40,866 nt of DNA from Nitrospirota bacterium (lineage in GTDB: Bacteria > Nitrospirota > Thermodesulfovibrionia > Thermodesulfovibrionales > UBA1546). A program made the position numbers and the translations under genes. Shown here piece after piece: positions 30,680 to 39,357 of this stretch. The stretch is from NCBI GenBank assembly GCA_016208915.1, contig JACQXE010000088.1, forward strand, positions 1-40,866. The letters are read 5' to 3'. The notes beneath the pieces are model-generated. The model was not told where the DNA came from, searched no databases, and was given only the letters and a program-made list of their open reading frames with translations. Every line of letters starts with the position of its first letter. Positions within the stretch are counted from its first letter, which is position 1.

Positions 30680-31127
30680 GGCTAATTGATCTGTTTGTCT
30701 GAATGCTTGATGCTTATATGCACCAACTTTTATGTCGCAGAAGCGCGGGAATCTTTTGGTTACAATACCAATCCATTCTGGAGACTTGAACCCGGGCACA
30801 TTAAGGTCTATTCTCCGTCAGGCAAAATTAGAGATGGAAGAATTTTTAAATCTCCTATAGCGGGCCGAGACCGCATGCCGAATACACATATTTGCTCTGA
30901 AAAGATTCGCCTTCTTTTGTGTTAATTGTTTTTAATACCCCACAGTCTCTGCTATGGGGTTTCCTTATACTTCCCTCCCCCTTGACGGGGGAGGGTTAGG
31001 GAGGGGGTGATTAAGATGCTGTTTTCACCCTCCCCTTAATTCCCCTCCCGTCAAGGGAGGGGAGACTTTAAGATACCCCGCCGTCTCTGCGGCGGGGAGG
31101 TTCATTTTGTGTTAAAATTACCTGTCT
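30680..31127. other. Non-coding stretch with two hairpins and an inverted palindrome pair
   Basis: No convincing gene is present; a 79-codon frame at 30686 has no ribosome site or recognisable motif. Two hairpins share the loop context GTCTCTGC: ACCCCACAG...CTATGGGGT (30938-30961) and CCCCGCCG-TCTCTG-CGGCGGGG (31076-31097). Between them lie CCCTCCCCC-TTGAC-GGGGGAGGG (30974-30996) and, inverted, CCCCTCCC-GTCAA-GGGAGGGG (31042-31062). Confidence 0.65.
31113..31118 (+). promoter_or_regulatory. Extended -10 box for cobA-hemD
   Basis: TGT-TAAAAT ends 9 nt before the ATG at 31128, with no ribosome site between. A leader of zero to three nucleotides is predicted. Confidence 0.4.
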
Positions 31128-32726
31128 ATGAAAAATAAAAAGGGGAAAGTATATCTTGTTGGCGCAGGCCCGGGTGATATAGGACTTTTAACTATAAAAG
31201 GCCTGCGTTGTCTCCAACAGGCTGATGTCGTAATCTATGACTTTCATCTCAATGCGCAGGTGTTAAATTATATTAATCATGACGCTGAATTCATCTACGC
31301 AGGAAAGCGCGGAGGACATCATACGATGACTCAGGAGGAGATAAACAGTGTTATTGTTGAAAAGGCAAAGGAAGGGAATTTGGTCTGCCGATTGAAAGGC
31401 GGAGACCCATTTGTTTTCGGAAGAGGCGGAGAAGAGGCAGAAGCCCTTGCAAAAGAAGGCATTGAATTCGAAGTCGTTCCGGGTGTAAGCTCTGCTGTTG
31501 CTGCGCCTGCTTATGCAGGGATACCTATAACGCATAGGCTTTATTCCTCCTCATTCGCAGTAATCCCAGGCTATGAGGACACGACAAAAGAGGAATCCTC
31601 AATAGACTGGTCAAAGCTCGCAACCGGAGTCGGCACGCTCATATTCCTTATGGCTGTGAAAAACATGGAGATGCTTACAAAAAAACTCATAGAAAACGGA
31701 AGAAGCCCTGAAACTCCTGTTGCAGTTATAAGGTGGGGAACGAGACCTGAGCAAAAGACATTAATTGGAACTCTCGGAAATATAGTAAGCATAGTAAATG
31801 AAAATGACATAAAACCCCCTGCTGTGATGGTGGTAGGAGATGTGGTCAGATTAAGAGAGAGACTCATGTGGTATGAGAAAAAGCCGATGTTCGGACATAG
31901 AATCCTCGTAACAAGAGAGCATTCAGGAGGTTTTGAACCGCTCGAGGAATTGGGCGCTGAGATTTTAGAATTCCCGACAATAGAAATTGTCCCCCCTGCA
32001 AACTACGATGACCTTGACAAGACAATAAATGAAATCGAATCATATAACTGGCTTATATTCACGAGCGCGAATGGGTTTAAGTACTTAATGCAGAGATTCA
32101 TCGAGAGGGATAGAGACATCAGGGATTTAAAAGGCATAAAGATCTGTGCGATAGGGACAAAGACAGCACAGGAGATAAAAAAATATGGAATCAAGATTGA
32201 TCTGATACCAGAAGAATTTAATGCAGAAGGACTTATTAGTGCTGTAGTGCAGAAGAGCAGAAGTCAGAAGTCACCCCCCCATCCCCCCCTTACTAAGGGG
32301 GGGAACGAAGGGGGGGTAGACTCCGAACTGTTAAGTGGTATGCGGTTCTTATTGCCGAGGGCTGAGAAGGCAAGAGAGATTTTTCCTGAAAAAGTGCGGG
32401 AACTCGGAGGCGAAATCGATGTGCCGGTAACGTATCGGGCTGTGAAGCCTGAAGTATACGGCAAGAGATTAAAAAGATTTTTAAAAGAAGGCCGCATATC
32501 AGTCGCAACATTCACGAGCGCAGCAACATTTAATAACTTCAAAGAGATTGTCGGCGAAGATGCCGATGATCTTCTTAAAGATGTAGCAATCGCTGTCATA
32601 GGCCCTGTAACTGCAAAGGCAATTGAGAAGGCAGGACTCAAGGTTCACATCATGCCCAAAGAGGCAACAATTGAGGCAATGGTAGAAGATATAATCAAAT
32701 GGGCAACTTCACGGCAACTGGACTGA
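31128..32726 (+). CDS. Uroporphyrinogen-III C-methyltransferase / uroporphyrinogen-III synthase fusion
   Basis: The product is 532 residues. Residues 1-245 are SUMT (CobA), which methylates uroporphyrinogen III to precorrin-2: VYLVGAGPGDIGLLTIKG at the start, then GKRGGHH, RLKGGDPFVFGRGGEEAEAL (split), VVPGVSSA and GIPITHR. Residues 258-528 are HemD, which cyclises hydroxymethylbilane: RILVTREHSGGF, NWLIFTSANG, FLLPRAEKAREIFPE and FTSAATFNNF. Between HemD halves, residues about 380-400 (QKSPPHPPLTKGGNEGGV) are encoded by a G/C-rich palindrome inserted in frame. This fusion serves siroheme, heme d1 or cobalamin synthesis. Related hemW lies 2.3 kb downstream. Confidence 0.95.
   Translation: MKNKKGKVYLVGAGPGDIGLLTIKGLRCLQQADVVIYDFHLNAQVLNYINHDAEFIYAGKRGGHHTMTQEEINSVIVEKAKEGNLVCRLKGGDPFVFGRGGEEAEALAKEGIEFEVVPGVSSAVAAPAYAGIPITHRLYSSSFAVIPGYEDTTKEESSIDWSKLATGVGTLIFLMAVKNMEMLTKKLIENGRSPETPVAVIRWGTRPEQKTLIGTLGNIVSIVNENDIKPPAVMVVGDVVRLRERLMWYEKKPMFGHRILVTREHSGGFEPLEELGAEILEFPTIEIVPPANYDDLDKTINEIESYNWLIFTSANGFKYLMQRFIERDRDIRDLKGIKICAIGTKTAQEIKKYGIKIDLIPEEFNAEGLISAVVQKSRSQKSPPHPPLTKGGNEGGVDSELLSGMRFLLPRAEKAREIFPEKVRELGGEIDVPVTYRAVKPEVYGKRLKRFLKEGRISVATFTSAATFNNFKEIVGEDADDLLKDVAIAVIGPVTAKAIEKAGLKVHIMPKEATIEAMVEDIIKWATSRQLD
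32273..32317. repeat. Palindromic element inserted in frame in cobA-hemD
   Basis: CCCCCCCTT-ACT-AAGGGGGGG (32283-32303) is a 9-bp stem with 3-nt loop, flanked by outer C and G runs (32274-32280 and 32311-32317). It adds about 15 codons to the HemD domain without breaking the frame. The sequence type is that of the hairpins at 28373, 28435 and 30071. Confidence 0.83.
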
Positions 32727-32788
32727 GAAATCTGAGAAATGTTATCATTTATTCACTAATCACTAATGACTATTCACTGTCGTTGATT

Positions 32789-32862
32789 GCCCCCTTAGCT
32801 CAGTCGGATAGAGCACAGGTTTCCTAAACCTGGTGCCGCAGGTTCGATTCCTGCAGGGGGCA
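32789..32862 (+). tRNA. tRNA-Arg (CCT)
   Basis: The acceptor GCCCCCT pairs with AGGGGGC, the T loop is TTCGATT, and the anticodon stem CAGGT/ACCTG holds TTCCTAA with anticodon CCT. The 3' CCA is not encoded (the next bases are CTTT), unlike the other tRNAs here. Confidence 0.96.
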
Positions 32863-32921
32863 CTTTAATCGCCCTATGTCTAAACGAAATCTACTTCACT
32901 CTTATAATTTATACTCTATCC

Positions 32922-33377
32922 CTATTCACCTTTTAAATCAGATGTGCAATAACCGCAACGAACTGCCTTAAGAGGAATTATGGACAAACAGTATGGACAC
33001 TCCTTTGTTATTGGAACTGCAAGTGGCGCTTCTTCTGTTCTTTTGAATCTATTTATATTGCGGATGAGTAGAAAAACTGCAAAGGCAACAATCAGAAAGC
33101 TGATAATAGTGTTTATGAATTTTCCATAGTTCAAAGTTACAGCCCCAGCCTTCTGGGCATCAGCGATTGAAGCATATGGCGCAGGGATAGTTCCTTCTTT
33201 CAAAATCAGAAAAAGATTTGAAAAATCCACTTTGCCTAATATCAACCCGATAGGCGGCATGATGATGTCTGCCACGAGTGAACTGACGATAGAGCCAAAG
33301 GCTGCGCCAATGATTATTCCAACAGCCATGTCTACTACATTCCCTCTCATAGCAAATTCTTTAAATTCCTTTAGCAT
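32922..33377 (-). CDS. mscL: Large-conductance mechanosensitive channel with C-terminal zinc ribbon
   Basis: The ATG at 33377 follows AAAGGAGGAAAC and gives 151 residues. It matches Msc[41 protein letters not shown] (TM1), the periplasmic loop, and a second TM ([19 protein letters not shown]). MscL opens at high membrane tension to release solutes during osmotic downshock. The C-terminal 25 residues add [18 protein letters not shown], a CxxC...CxxC zinc ribbon found in a subset of MscL proteins. Confidence 0.96.
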   Translation of the reverse strand: MLKEFKEFAMRGNVVDMAVGIIIGAAFGSIVSSLVADIIMPPIGLILGKVDFSNLFLILKEGTIPAPYASIADAQKAGAVTLNYGKFINTIISFLIVAFAVFLLIRNINRFKRTEEAPLAVPITKECPYCLSIIPLKAVRCGYCTSDLKGE

Positions 33378-33441
33378 GTTTCCTCCTTTCATTTTTCGAA
33401 TATACACTACCCCTTTAGCAAAATCTTACCAGATTTTTTCT

Positions 33442-34569
33442 CTACCTAATTTCCAGTTTTTCAAATAAACTGACAATAACTGAATTTGATACAGGAAGTC
33501 CTTTTTTTGTAAGGCGGAGATTCTTATTTTTAATCCGAAGATAATCCTCTTCTATCAGCTCTGTGCAGGCATCAGGGATGTTCAAGCCGAAATCTTCTGC
33601 CTGGGCAAGGCTTATTCCTTCTGTTTTTCTTAGTCCGAGGAATAGGAATTCTTTAATTGCATCAGCTTTGTCTATTTTTGTTGATTCTACCTCGGGTATT
33701 AGGCCCATATTAAGCATTTCTATGTACTGGTGAATATCCTGTGTATTTCTTGAACGCACATCATTGATGAATGAGTGCGCGCCTGCGCCTGCCCCTATAT
33801 ATTCCCCTCTTTCCCAGTAATTTAGATTATGTATGCATCTGAATTCAGGCAATGCAAAATTGGATATCTCATAATGCTCAAAGCCATTGTTTGTGAAATA
33901 CTGTATCGCATGGGCATACATCTCAAGAACCAGTTCTTCATCCGGCATCTTAATCTGATGTGTTTCTATTGATTTGTATAGGGGCGTATTTTTTTCAGGC
34001 GTGAGCTCGTATGAAGAGATATGGCATGGTGAAAAAGCCACTGCCTCAGATGCAGATGCCTTCCATGTTTCAATGGTCTGACCGGGGATTCCATATATCA
34101 GGTCGAGAGAGAGGTTTCTTACCCCAGCGTTCTTAACCGTATGGATCGCTCTTTCTGCATCCTCAGATGAATGAACCCTTCCGAGTGTCTTAAGCTCAGC
34201 ATCATTGAATGACTGGACCCCGATGCTCATCCTGTTTACCCCCAGAGAAACTAATTCATTTACATTCGATTCGCTTATTGTTCCGGGGTTTGCCTCGACT
34301 GTTATTTCGATTGAGGGCGACCAGCAAAAATTATTTCTAACACATTCAAAGAGGTGTTTAAATCTTTCGACAGGAAGCAAAGAAGGCGTCCCCCCGCCTA
34401 TATATATTGCTTTCAGTTTACTGACAGAATGTTTTCTCATCCTCAGTTCCAGGCAGAGGGCGTCAATATATTTGGATGCCAGTGATTTGTCATACGGCAC
34501 AGAGAGAAAATCGCAGTATATGCATTTTTTTATGCAGAAAGGGAAGTGTATGTAGAGAAATTCCGTCAT
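33442..34569 (-). CDS. hemW: Radical SAM heme chaperone HemW-like
   Basis: The product is 375 residues. The radical SAM cluster motif is CIKKCIYC at residues 12-19 (CxxxCxxC). GGGTPSLLP, VEANPGT, RMSIGVQSFND and DLIYGIPGQT follow in the HemW order, as does the HemN-type C-terminal domain. HemW proteins bind heme and were once annotated as oxygen-independent coproporphyrinogen oxidase. The Cys after CxxC needed by true HemN is absent (the next residue is Asp), supporting HemW. The start has no strong ribosome site. Confidence 0.94.
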   Translation of the reverse strand: MTEFLYIHFPFCIKKCIYCDFLSVPYDKSLASKYIDALCLELRMRKHSVSKLKAIYIGGGTPSLLPVERFKHLFECVRNNFCWSPSIEITVEANPGTISESNVNELVSLGVNRMSIGVQSFNDAELKTLGRVHSSEDAERAIHTVKNAGVRNLSLDLIYGIPGQTIETWKASASEAVAFSPCHISSYELTPEKNTPLYKSIETHQIKMPDEELVLEMYAHAIQYFTNNGFEHYEISNFALPEFRCIHNLNYWERGEYIGAGAGAHSFINDVRSRNTQDIHQYIEMLNMGLIPEVESTKIDKADAIKEFLFLGLRKTEGISLAQAEDFGLNIPDACTELIEEDYLRIKNKNLRLTKKGLPVSNSVIVSLFEKLEIR

Positions 34570-34692
34570 GCCTTGTTTAATCTGCGGGGATTTAAAACCT
34601 TTTTATCTTCTTTCTTTACGATCAGTAAGGAATTATAATATCTGAGTTGTGTGAGGTCAAGGCTAATTATAAATAATATGGGGGCATAGGAC

Positions 34693-35931
34693 ATGAAAAA
34701 AGAGGTGCTCGCAATAGTGGTCGGTGGCGGTCCTGCGCCAGGGATAAATGGCGTTATCAGTGCAGCTACCATAGAGGCCGTGGGAAAAGGCAAAAAAGTT
34801 ATAGGTATTGTTGGAGGATTTAAAAGCCTTTTTTCAGGAGACAAGAAAAAAGCAGTAGAACTTACAATTCCTGAAGTAAGCCCCATACATATCAGGGGTG
34901 GATCTATTCTGAGGACCTCAAGAGATTTTCCTGATAAGGTTAAGGAGCAGTTCAATATCCTGATGTCAACCCTGAAATCCCTCAGCGTCAAATACCTTAT
35001 CACAATCGGCGGTGAAGGCACATTATATATGGCACAATGGATAGAAAAAGAGGCTAAAGGGAGCATAGCAGTTGTGCATGTTCCAAAGACAATAGATAAT
35101 GATCTTCTACTTCCGGCAGGCATGCCAACATTTGGCTATGAGACTGCACGTCACTGGGGAGTTGAGATCGTGGAGAACATCATTGAGGACGCAAGGGCAA
35201 CAGGCAGGTGGTACTTTGTAGCAACGATGGGAAGATTTACAGGACATCTTGCGCTTGGCATAGGAAAGGCAGCAGGAGCAGCCATAACGCTGATTCCTGA
35301 AGAATTCAGGGAGAAAAAACTTTCATGCAAAAAAGTTGCGCATATGCTTGAAGGTTCTATAATCAAGAGGCTTTCAATGGGCAAAGATTACGGTGTTGCG
35401 GTTCTTGCGGAGGGAATAGCAAATAAATTCGATATAAAGGAACTTCTGGGATATGAGGGCTTGGAAAAGGATGAAACAGGCAGGGTAAGGCTTTCGGAGA
35501 TACAGCTTGGCAGGGTAATGAAAGCAATAGTTAACAGAAGCCTTGAAAGCCGTGGCATTAAAATAACTATTGTTGACAAGAATATAGGATATGAGCTTAG
35601 GGCTGCTGATCCAATCCCTTTTGACGCAGAATATACAAGAAACCTTGGATACGGCGCTGTGAGATTCCTCATGATGGGCGGAACAGGCGCTATGATAATG
35701 TTTTATGAAGGAAAACTTAAGTCCGTGCCTTTCTGCGAGCTGTTCGAGCCTGAAACAGAAAAGGCCAAAATAAGATATGTTGATACTTCCTCTGAGACAT
35801 ATCTTGTTGCAAGGGAATATATGATAAGGCTTGAAAAGGATGATTTTAAGAGCGTGAATGTCAAAAGATTGGCCCTTGCTGCGAAGATGAGAGTGAAAGA
35901 GTTCAAGAAAAGATTTTCATATGTTGTTTGA
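34693..35931 (+). CDS. 6-phosphofructokinase family protein (unclear phosphoryl donor)
   Basis: The product is 412 residues. PFK family features are GGGPAPGINGVISA near residue 11, TIGGEGT near 101, VPKTIDNDLL near 137, and MGRFTGHLALG near 188. It phosphorylates fructose 6-phosphate. In E. coli numbering, position 104 is Gly (as in ATP-PFK) but position 124 is Lys (as in PPi-PFK), so ATP or pyrophosphate use cannot be read from these sites. The normally conserved Mg-binding Asp103 is Glu here (GGEGT for GGDGT). A G-rich ribosome site (GGGGGC) precedes the ATG. Confidence 0.9.
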   Translation: MKKEVLAIVVGGGPAPGINGVISAATIEAVGKGKKVIGIVGGFKSLFSGDKKKAVELTIPEVSPIHIRGGSILRTSRDFPDKVKEQFNILMSTLKSLSVKYLITIGGEGTLYMAQWIEKEAKGSIAVVHVPKTIDNDLLLPAGMPTFGYETARHWGVEIVENIIEDARATGRWYFVATMGRFTGHLALGIGKAAGAAITLIPEEFREKKLSCKKVAHMLEGSIIKRLSMGKDYGVAVLAEGIANKFDIKELLGYEGLEKDETGRVRLSEIQLGRVMKAIVNRSLESRGIKITIVDKNIGYELRAADPIPFDAEYTRNLGYGAVRFLMMGGTGAMIMFYEGKLKSVPFCELFEPETEKAKIRYVDTSSETYLVAREYMIRLEKDDFKSVNVKRLALAAKMRVKEFKKRFSYVV

Positions 35932-36023
35932 GCAGCTGTAAATTTTGATATAACATAGACAGAAATATGTTTATGGTTATAATAAGCATTACTGTTGTAA
36001 ATATTATATAATAAACAACTATA

Positions 36024-36110
36024 GCCGAAGTGGCGGAACTGGCAGACGCGCTAGGTTCAGGGTCTAGTAGTCGCAAGGCTGTGCGGGTTCAAATCCCGCC
36101 TTCGGCACCA
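36024..36110 (+). tRNA. tRNA-Leu (CAG)
   Basis: The 87-nt sequence has acceptor GCCGAAG pairing with CTTCGGC, a long variable arm, and T loop TTCAAAT. The anticodon loop TTCAGGG carries CAG, reading CUG. The CCA is encoded. Confidence 0.97.
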
Positions 36111-36390
36111 TCTTAATTTATATCTTATCTCATAGTTGTCCAAAATAAAATTCACGGAAAGGCTGAACGCTTCATAAATACAATGAATCGACAGGATATT
36201 AAGATGTGCAACCTCGTTTTGGTAAGCGTCTTTAAAGGGAACAATATGACAGATGTTTTTATTAATAATCGGATGTGGATTAATTTTATAAGGTGTCGTC
36301 ATTGTATTTCTTCATCATTCAGCCTTTTCCCAGTTATTTTGGCTGTACTAATGTTGTCAGAAATATTCTTTTAGTTGAGCAATAGCTGCT
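36111..36390. other. 280-bp non-coding stretch
   Basis: No gene-like frame with a ribosome site or motif is seen between tRNA-Leu(CAG) and hisA. The short frames here run antisense through the tRNA or have atypical composition. Confidence 0.6.
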
Positions 36391-37113
36391 TCATACAGAT
36401 TGTGAAATCCTTATTGCCTCTCTTAAATCAAGCGCTCCTGAATAAATAGCCTTGCCGGTAATCACGCCCCAGAGATTTTTTATTGTCTTTAATTTTTTGA
36501 TATCGTCGATAGAGGATACTCCGCCGGATGCAATAACAGGGATATTAACAACCTCAACCATCTCTTTCATGGCCTGTATATTCGGACCGCTAAGCATCCC
36601 ATCCCTTGAGATGTCAGTGTATATTATGCCTGCAGCACCTTTTTTTTCTGCATCTCTTGCAAGTTCTTTTGCATCAACACCTGTTACCTCAACCCAGCCT
36701 TTCACTGCAACCTTCCCGTCTTTTGCATCAATGCCTACGATTATCCTGCCGGGATATTTCTCACATGCCTCTTTTAATAATAGCGGGTTTTCTATGACAG
36801 CAGTGCCGAGTATTATCCTATTAATCCCAATTTTCACGAGGTTTTCTATCCTGGCCACATCCCTAATCCCGCCCCCGACCTCAATATCCATAGCAACAGC
36901 CTCTCTTATCTTTATTATTGCATCGAGATTTTCCTGGCTTCCTGAGAATGCTCCGTCAAGGTCAACAACATGAAGCAGTCCTGCACCGCATAACTCCCAT
37001 CCTTTGGCTGTTGATGCAGGATTATTTGAATATACTGTAACAGCGTCTTTTTTGCCCTGAACTAGTCTTACACACTGTCCTTGTTTTAAATCTATTGCAG
37101 GAATCACAATCAT
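36391..37113 (-). CDS. hisA: HisA: ProFAR isomerase
   Basis: Starting at the ATG 37113 the product is 240 residues (MIVIPAIDLKQGQCVRLVQG), the normal HisA size. It isomerises ProFAR to PRFAR in histidine synthesis. Catalytic Asp8 (PAIDLK) and Asp near 128 (VGIDAKDGKVAVKGW) are present, along with LHVVDLDGA, EVGGGIR, IYTDISRDGM and IASGGVSS. A longer frame starts upstream but lacks the family beginning. TGT-TATATT ends 5 nt before the ATG, without a Shine-Dalgarno. No other his gene is in the window. Confidence 0.96.
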   Translation of the reverse strand: MIVIPAIDLKQGQCVRLVQGKKDAVTVYSNNPASTAKGWELCGAGLLHVVDLDGAFSGSQENLDAIIKIREAVAMDIEVGGGIRDVARIENLVKIGINRIILGTAVIENPLLLKEACEKYPGRIIVGIDAKDGKVAVKGWVEVTGVDAKELARDAEKKGAAGIIYTDISRDGMLSGPNIQAMKEMVEVVNIPVIASGGVSSIDDIKKLKTIKNLWGVITGKAIYSGALDLREAIRISQSV

Positions 37114-37150
37114 AGAGTAATATAACATAACAAGTGGGCAAGCTATCAAA

Positions 37151-37921
37151 GTGAAAGTGAAAAGAATTTCGAGAAAATGCAGCTATAGGCTGTCAGCTGT
37201 TAGCTTTCAGCTTGTAACACTGTTATTTTTTGTATTTGTTCCCAATGCATATGCCTTTAATATCCCAGAGAAACTTGAATATGACCTTACGTGGACAGGC
37301 ATAAAGGCCGGAACATCCACTCTTGAGATAACAAATACGGGAGATGATATAAAGATAGTTTCTACCGCAAAATCGGCAAAATGGGTATCTGTATTCTATA
37401 CAGTCGATGACAGGGTAGAAAGCACACTCACAAAAAATCCAGCCGTATCATTTATCGGGCAACCTGTTAATTACAGGCTTAAGATAAGAGAGGGAAAGCA
37501 CCGCAGAGACAAGGAGGTAATATTCAAGCACGAATCAAAAAAGGCAACCTATATAGATCATCTGCTAAATGAGAAAGAAGAATTTGACGTCCCGTTTCTA
37601 GTCTTTGATCCAATATCTAGTTTTTATTATTTAAGAACCCTGAATTTTATTGTAGGCGAGTCTCTTTATGTGACGGTATTTGACAGCAAAAAGGTATGGA
37701 ATGTTGAGGTGCAGGTGCTCAAAAAGGAAAAGGTTACCCTTCCAGCAGGAGAGTTTGATACGATTTTGGTAAAACCACTCATGAAATCAGAGGGGATATT
37801 TTACAGAAAAGGTGAAATTTATGTCTGGCTTACTGATGACGAAAACCGAATACCTGTGAAACTGAAGACAAAGGTAGCTCTTGGTTCTATTACAGCAACT
37901 CTTGTGGGAGGAAGTTATTGA
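37151..37921 (+). CDS. DUF3108 exported protein
   Basis: The product is 256 residues from a GTG at 37151 (a second GTG at 37157 is also possible). The N-terminus is a signal peptide: basic start, hydrophobic LVTLLFFVFVP, and cleavage after NAYA near residue 35. DUF3108 is recognised from IPEKLEYDLTWTGIKAGTST, VSTAKS, FYTVDDRVES, FDPISSFYYLR and GEIYVWLTDDENRIPVKLK. Such proteins lie in the periplasm or outer membrane and their role is unknown. Residues 11-20 (SYRLSAVSFQ) come from an AGCTATAGGCTGTCAGCTG-type repeat. It overlaps the next gene by 4 nt, suggesting envelope polysaccharide context. Confidence 0.88.
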   Translation: MKVKRISRKCSYRLSAVSFQLVTLLFFVFVPNAYAFNIPEKLEYDLTWTGIKAGTSTLEITNTGDDIKIVSTAKSAKWVSVFYTVDDRVESTLTKNPAVSFIGQPVNYRLKIREGKHRRDKEVIFKHESKKATYIDHLLNEKEEFDVPFLVFDPISSFYYLRTLNFIVGESLYVTVFDSKKVWNVEVQVLKKEKVTLPAGEFDTILVKPLMKSEGIFYRKGEIYVWLTDDENRIPVKLKTKVALGSITATLVGGSY

Positions 37922-38658
37922 TCCCTGCCTCAATTGTCATCGTCACAAAGGATGAGGAGAGAAATATCAAAGATGCGCTTGAAAGCGTAAAAGACTTCGA
38001 AGAAATTATTGTTGTAGATGCCTTCAGCAAAGACAAAACCGTAGAGATATGCAAGAAATATACTGAAAAGGTCTTTCAGCGTGAATGGAAGGGATATGCA
38101 AAGCAAAAACAGGATGCAGTTGATATTGCAAAGGGCCCTTGGGTTTTGATACTTGATGCTGATGAAAGAATTACCCGTGCGCTTGTATCAGAAATAAACT
38201 GTGCAATCAGTGAAGACAGATACGAAGGTTTTTTTCTGCCACGAAAAAATTTCTTCTTGGGCAAATGGATCAGGCATGGAGGATGGTGGCCTGATTATAC
38301 ATTGCGGCTTTTCAAAAAAAGCGCCGGCAGTATTGAGGAAAGGGCGGTTCACGAAAAAGTTGTTGTGCAAGGGAGCATCTCATACCTCAGAAATCCCATA
38401 GAACATTATACTTACGATTCTATCGCTGACTACATAAAAAAAATGGATGGTTACTCTGCGCTTGCATCAGAAGAACTGAGAAAGAGCGGGACATCTGCAA
38501 ATCTGTTAGACCTCATCTTCCGTCCTTTGCTCACATTTATAAAGATGTTAGTCATAAGGCGGGGATTCATGGACGGCATGCACGGACTGATACTCGCTGT
38601 GCTTTACAGTTACTATACCTTTCTCAAATACGCAAAGACATGGGAGACGAAATACTGA
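37918..38658 (+). CDS. Family 2 glycosyltransferase (WaaE/KdtX-like)
   Basis: The product is 246 residues from a TTG start preceded by GGAGG 7 nt upstream. It shows ASIVIVTKDEERNIKDALES at the start, IIVVDAFSKDKT with the nucleotide-binding Asp, ILDADERIT with the DxD-like motif, and HGGWWPDYTLRLFKK near residue 121. The C-terminus has a hydrophobic segment (LDLIFRPLLTFIKMLVI) that could contact the membrane. Family members such as WaaE add glucose to the LPS inner core. It would act at the cytoplasmic face of the inner membrane. Coupled to the DUF3108 gene. Confidence 0.92.
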   Translation: MIPASIVIVTKDEERNIKDALESVKDFEEIIVVDAFSKDKTVEICKKYTEKVFQREWKGYAKQKQDAVDIAKGPWVLILDADERITRALVSEINCAISEDRYEGFFLPRKNFFLGKWIRHGGWWPDYTLRLFKKSAGSIEERAVHEKVVVQGSISYLRNPIEHYTYDSIADYIKKMDGYSALASEELRKSGTSANLLDLIFRPLLTFIKMLVIRRGFMDGMHGLILAVLYSYYTFLKYAKTWETKY

Positions 38659-38729
38659 AAAGCACTTCTCTCTTTAAAACAGCCTGCTATTTATATGCGT
38701 CGCAATACTATTAAAGCGCCGCAGTAATG

Positions 38730-39155
38730 CTATGCGCTTTTACATCCGGCAACCAGACTCAGGTCTGCCCCTTGTACCTTATAAGGCAGTCTCACATTAT
38801 TTGAATATGAAAGTATCCCGCGTTTCATCTCGACTATAGAGGGATTTTTACATTCAAATTTTTTTATCAGAAACTGAGCTGCAACCTCTGGCTTGATAAT
38901 CTCGCCGCATGTAAAAATATCAACAGCCGCGTAACCATACTCAGGCCATGTATGAATGGAAAGATGGGATTCAGCAATAACTACCATACCGCTTATACCG
39001 AAGGGACTGAATTCGTGGAAGGATATGTCGATGATTGTTGCCTTGGCCTTCTTTGCTGCCGAGACCATAGCATTCTTAACCGCATCAAGGTTTTTGAGGA
39101 CCTCAGGATTGCAATCCTTGAGCTCGACTAATAAGTGTTTACCTAAAGCATACAA
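38730..39155 (-). CDS. speD: S-adenosylmethionine decarboxylase proenzyme
   Basis: The TTG at 39155 is chosen as start because a G-rich site lies ahead of it and because this places the self-cleavage at Glu62-Ser63, the usual residue numbering for short bacterial SpeD. The proenzyme is 141 residues and cleaves itself, turning Ser63 (AESHLSIHTWPE) into the pyruvoyl cofactor. It then decarboxylates SAM to supply aminopropyl groups for spermidine. Catalytic His68 and Cys near 83 (FTCGE) are present. A longer frame to 39173 (also TTG) is possible. Confidence 0.93.
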   Translation of the reverse strand: MYALGKHLLVELKDCNPEVLKNLDAVKNAMVSAAKKAKATIIDISFHEFSPFGISGMVVIAESHLSIHTWPEYGYAAVDIFTCGEIIKPEVAAQFLIKKFECKNPSIVEMKRGILSYSNNVRLPYKVQGADLSLVAGCKSA

Positions 39156-39357
39156 TTCCCTACCCCCCTTCAAATTAAAATTAAAAGCTCATTGGCTCTC
39201 TTAAGTAAAATAAATTACAGCAATAGTGTGGTTTTGTCAAGAATTTTTTGAAATTCTCACTAAATTTTTTCTTCAACTACAAAATCTTGCACCGCACAAT
39301 GCTTGTCTTCAATCTCATGTTAAGCTATATTATACGAAAAACCATTCAGGAGCCTAT

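Noticed and set aside
30686-30925. 79-codon plus-strand frame
   Set aside because: No ribosome site, no recognisable motif, and flanked by repeats; retained only as a non-coding stretch.
36057-36302. 81-codon minus-strand frame
   Set aside because: It ends in RRRDLNPHSLATTRP, the antisense translation of tRNA-Leu(CAG).
39226-39357. Upstream extension of serS or T-box leader
   Set aside because: The extension has no SerRS homology and no ribosome site, and the leader shows no T-box AGGGTGG-type sequence.
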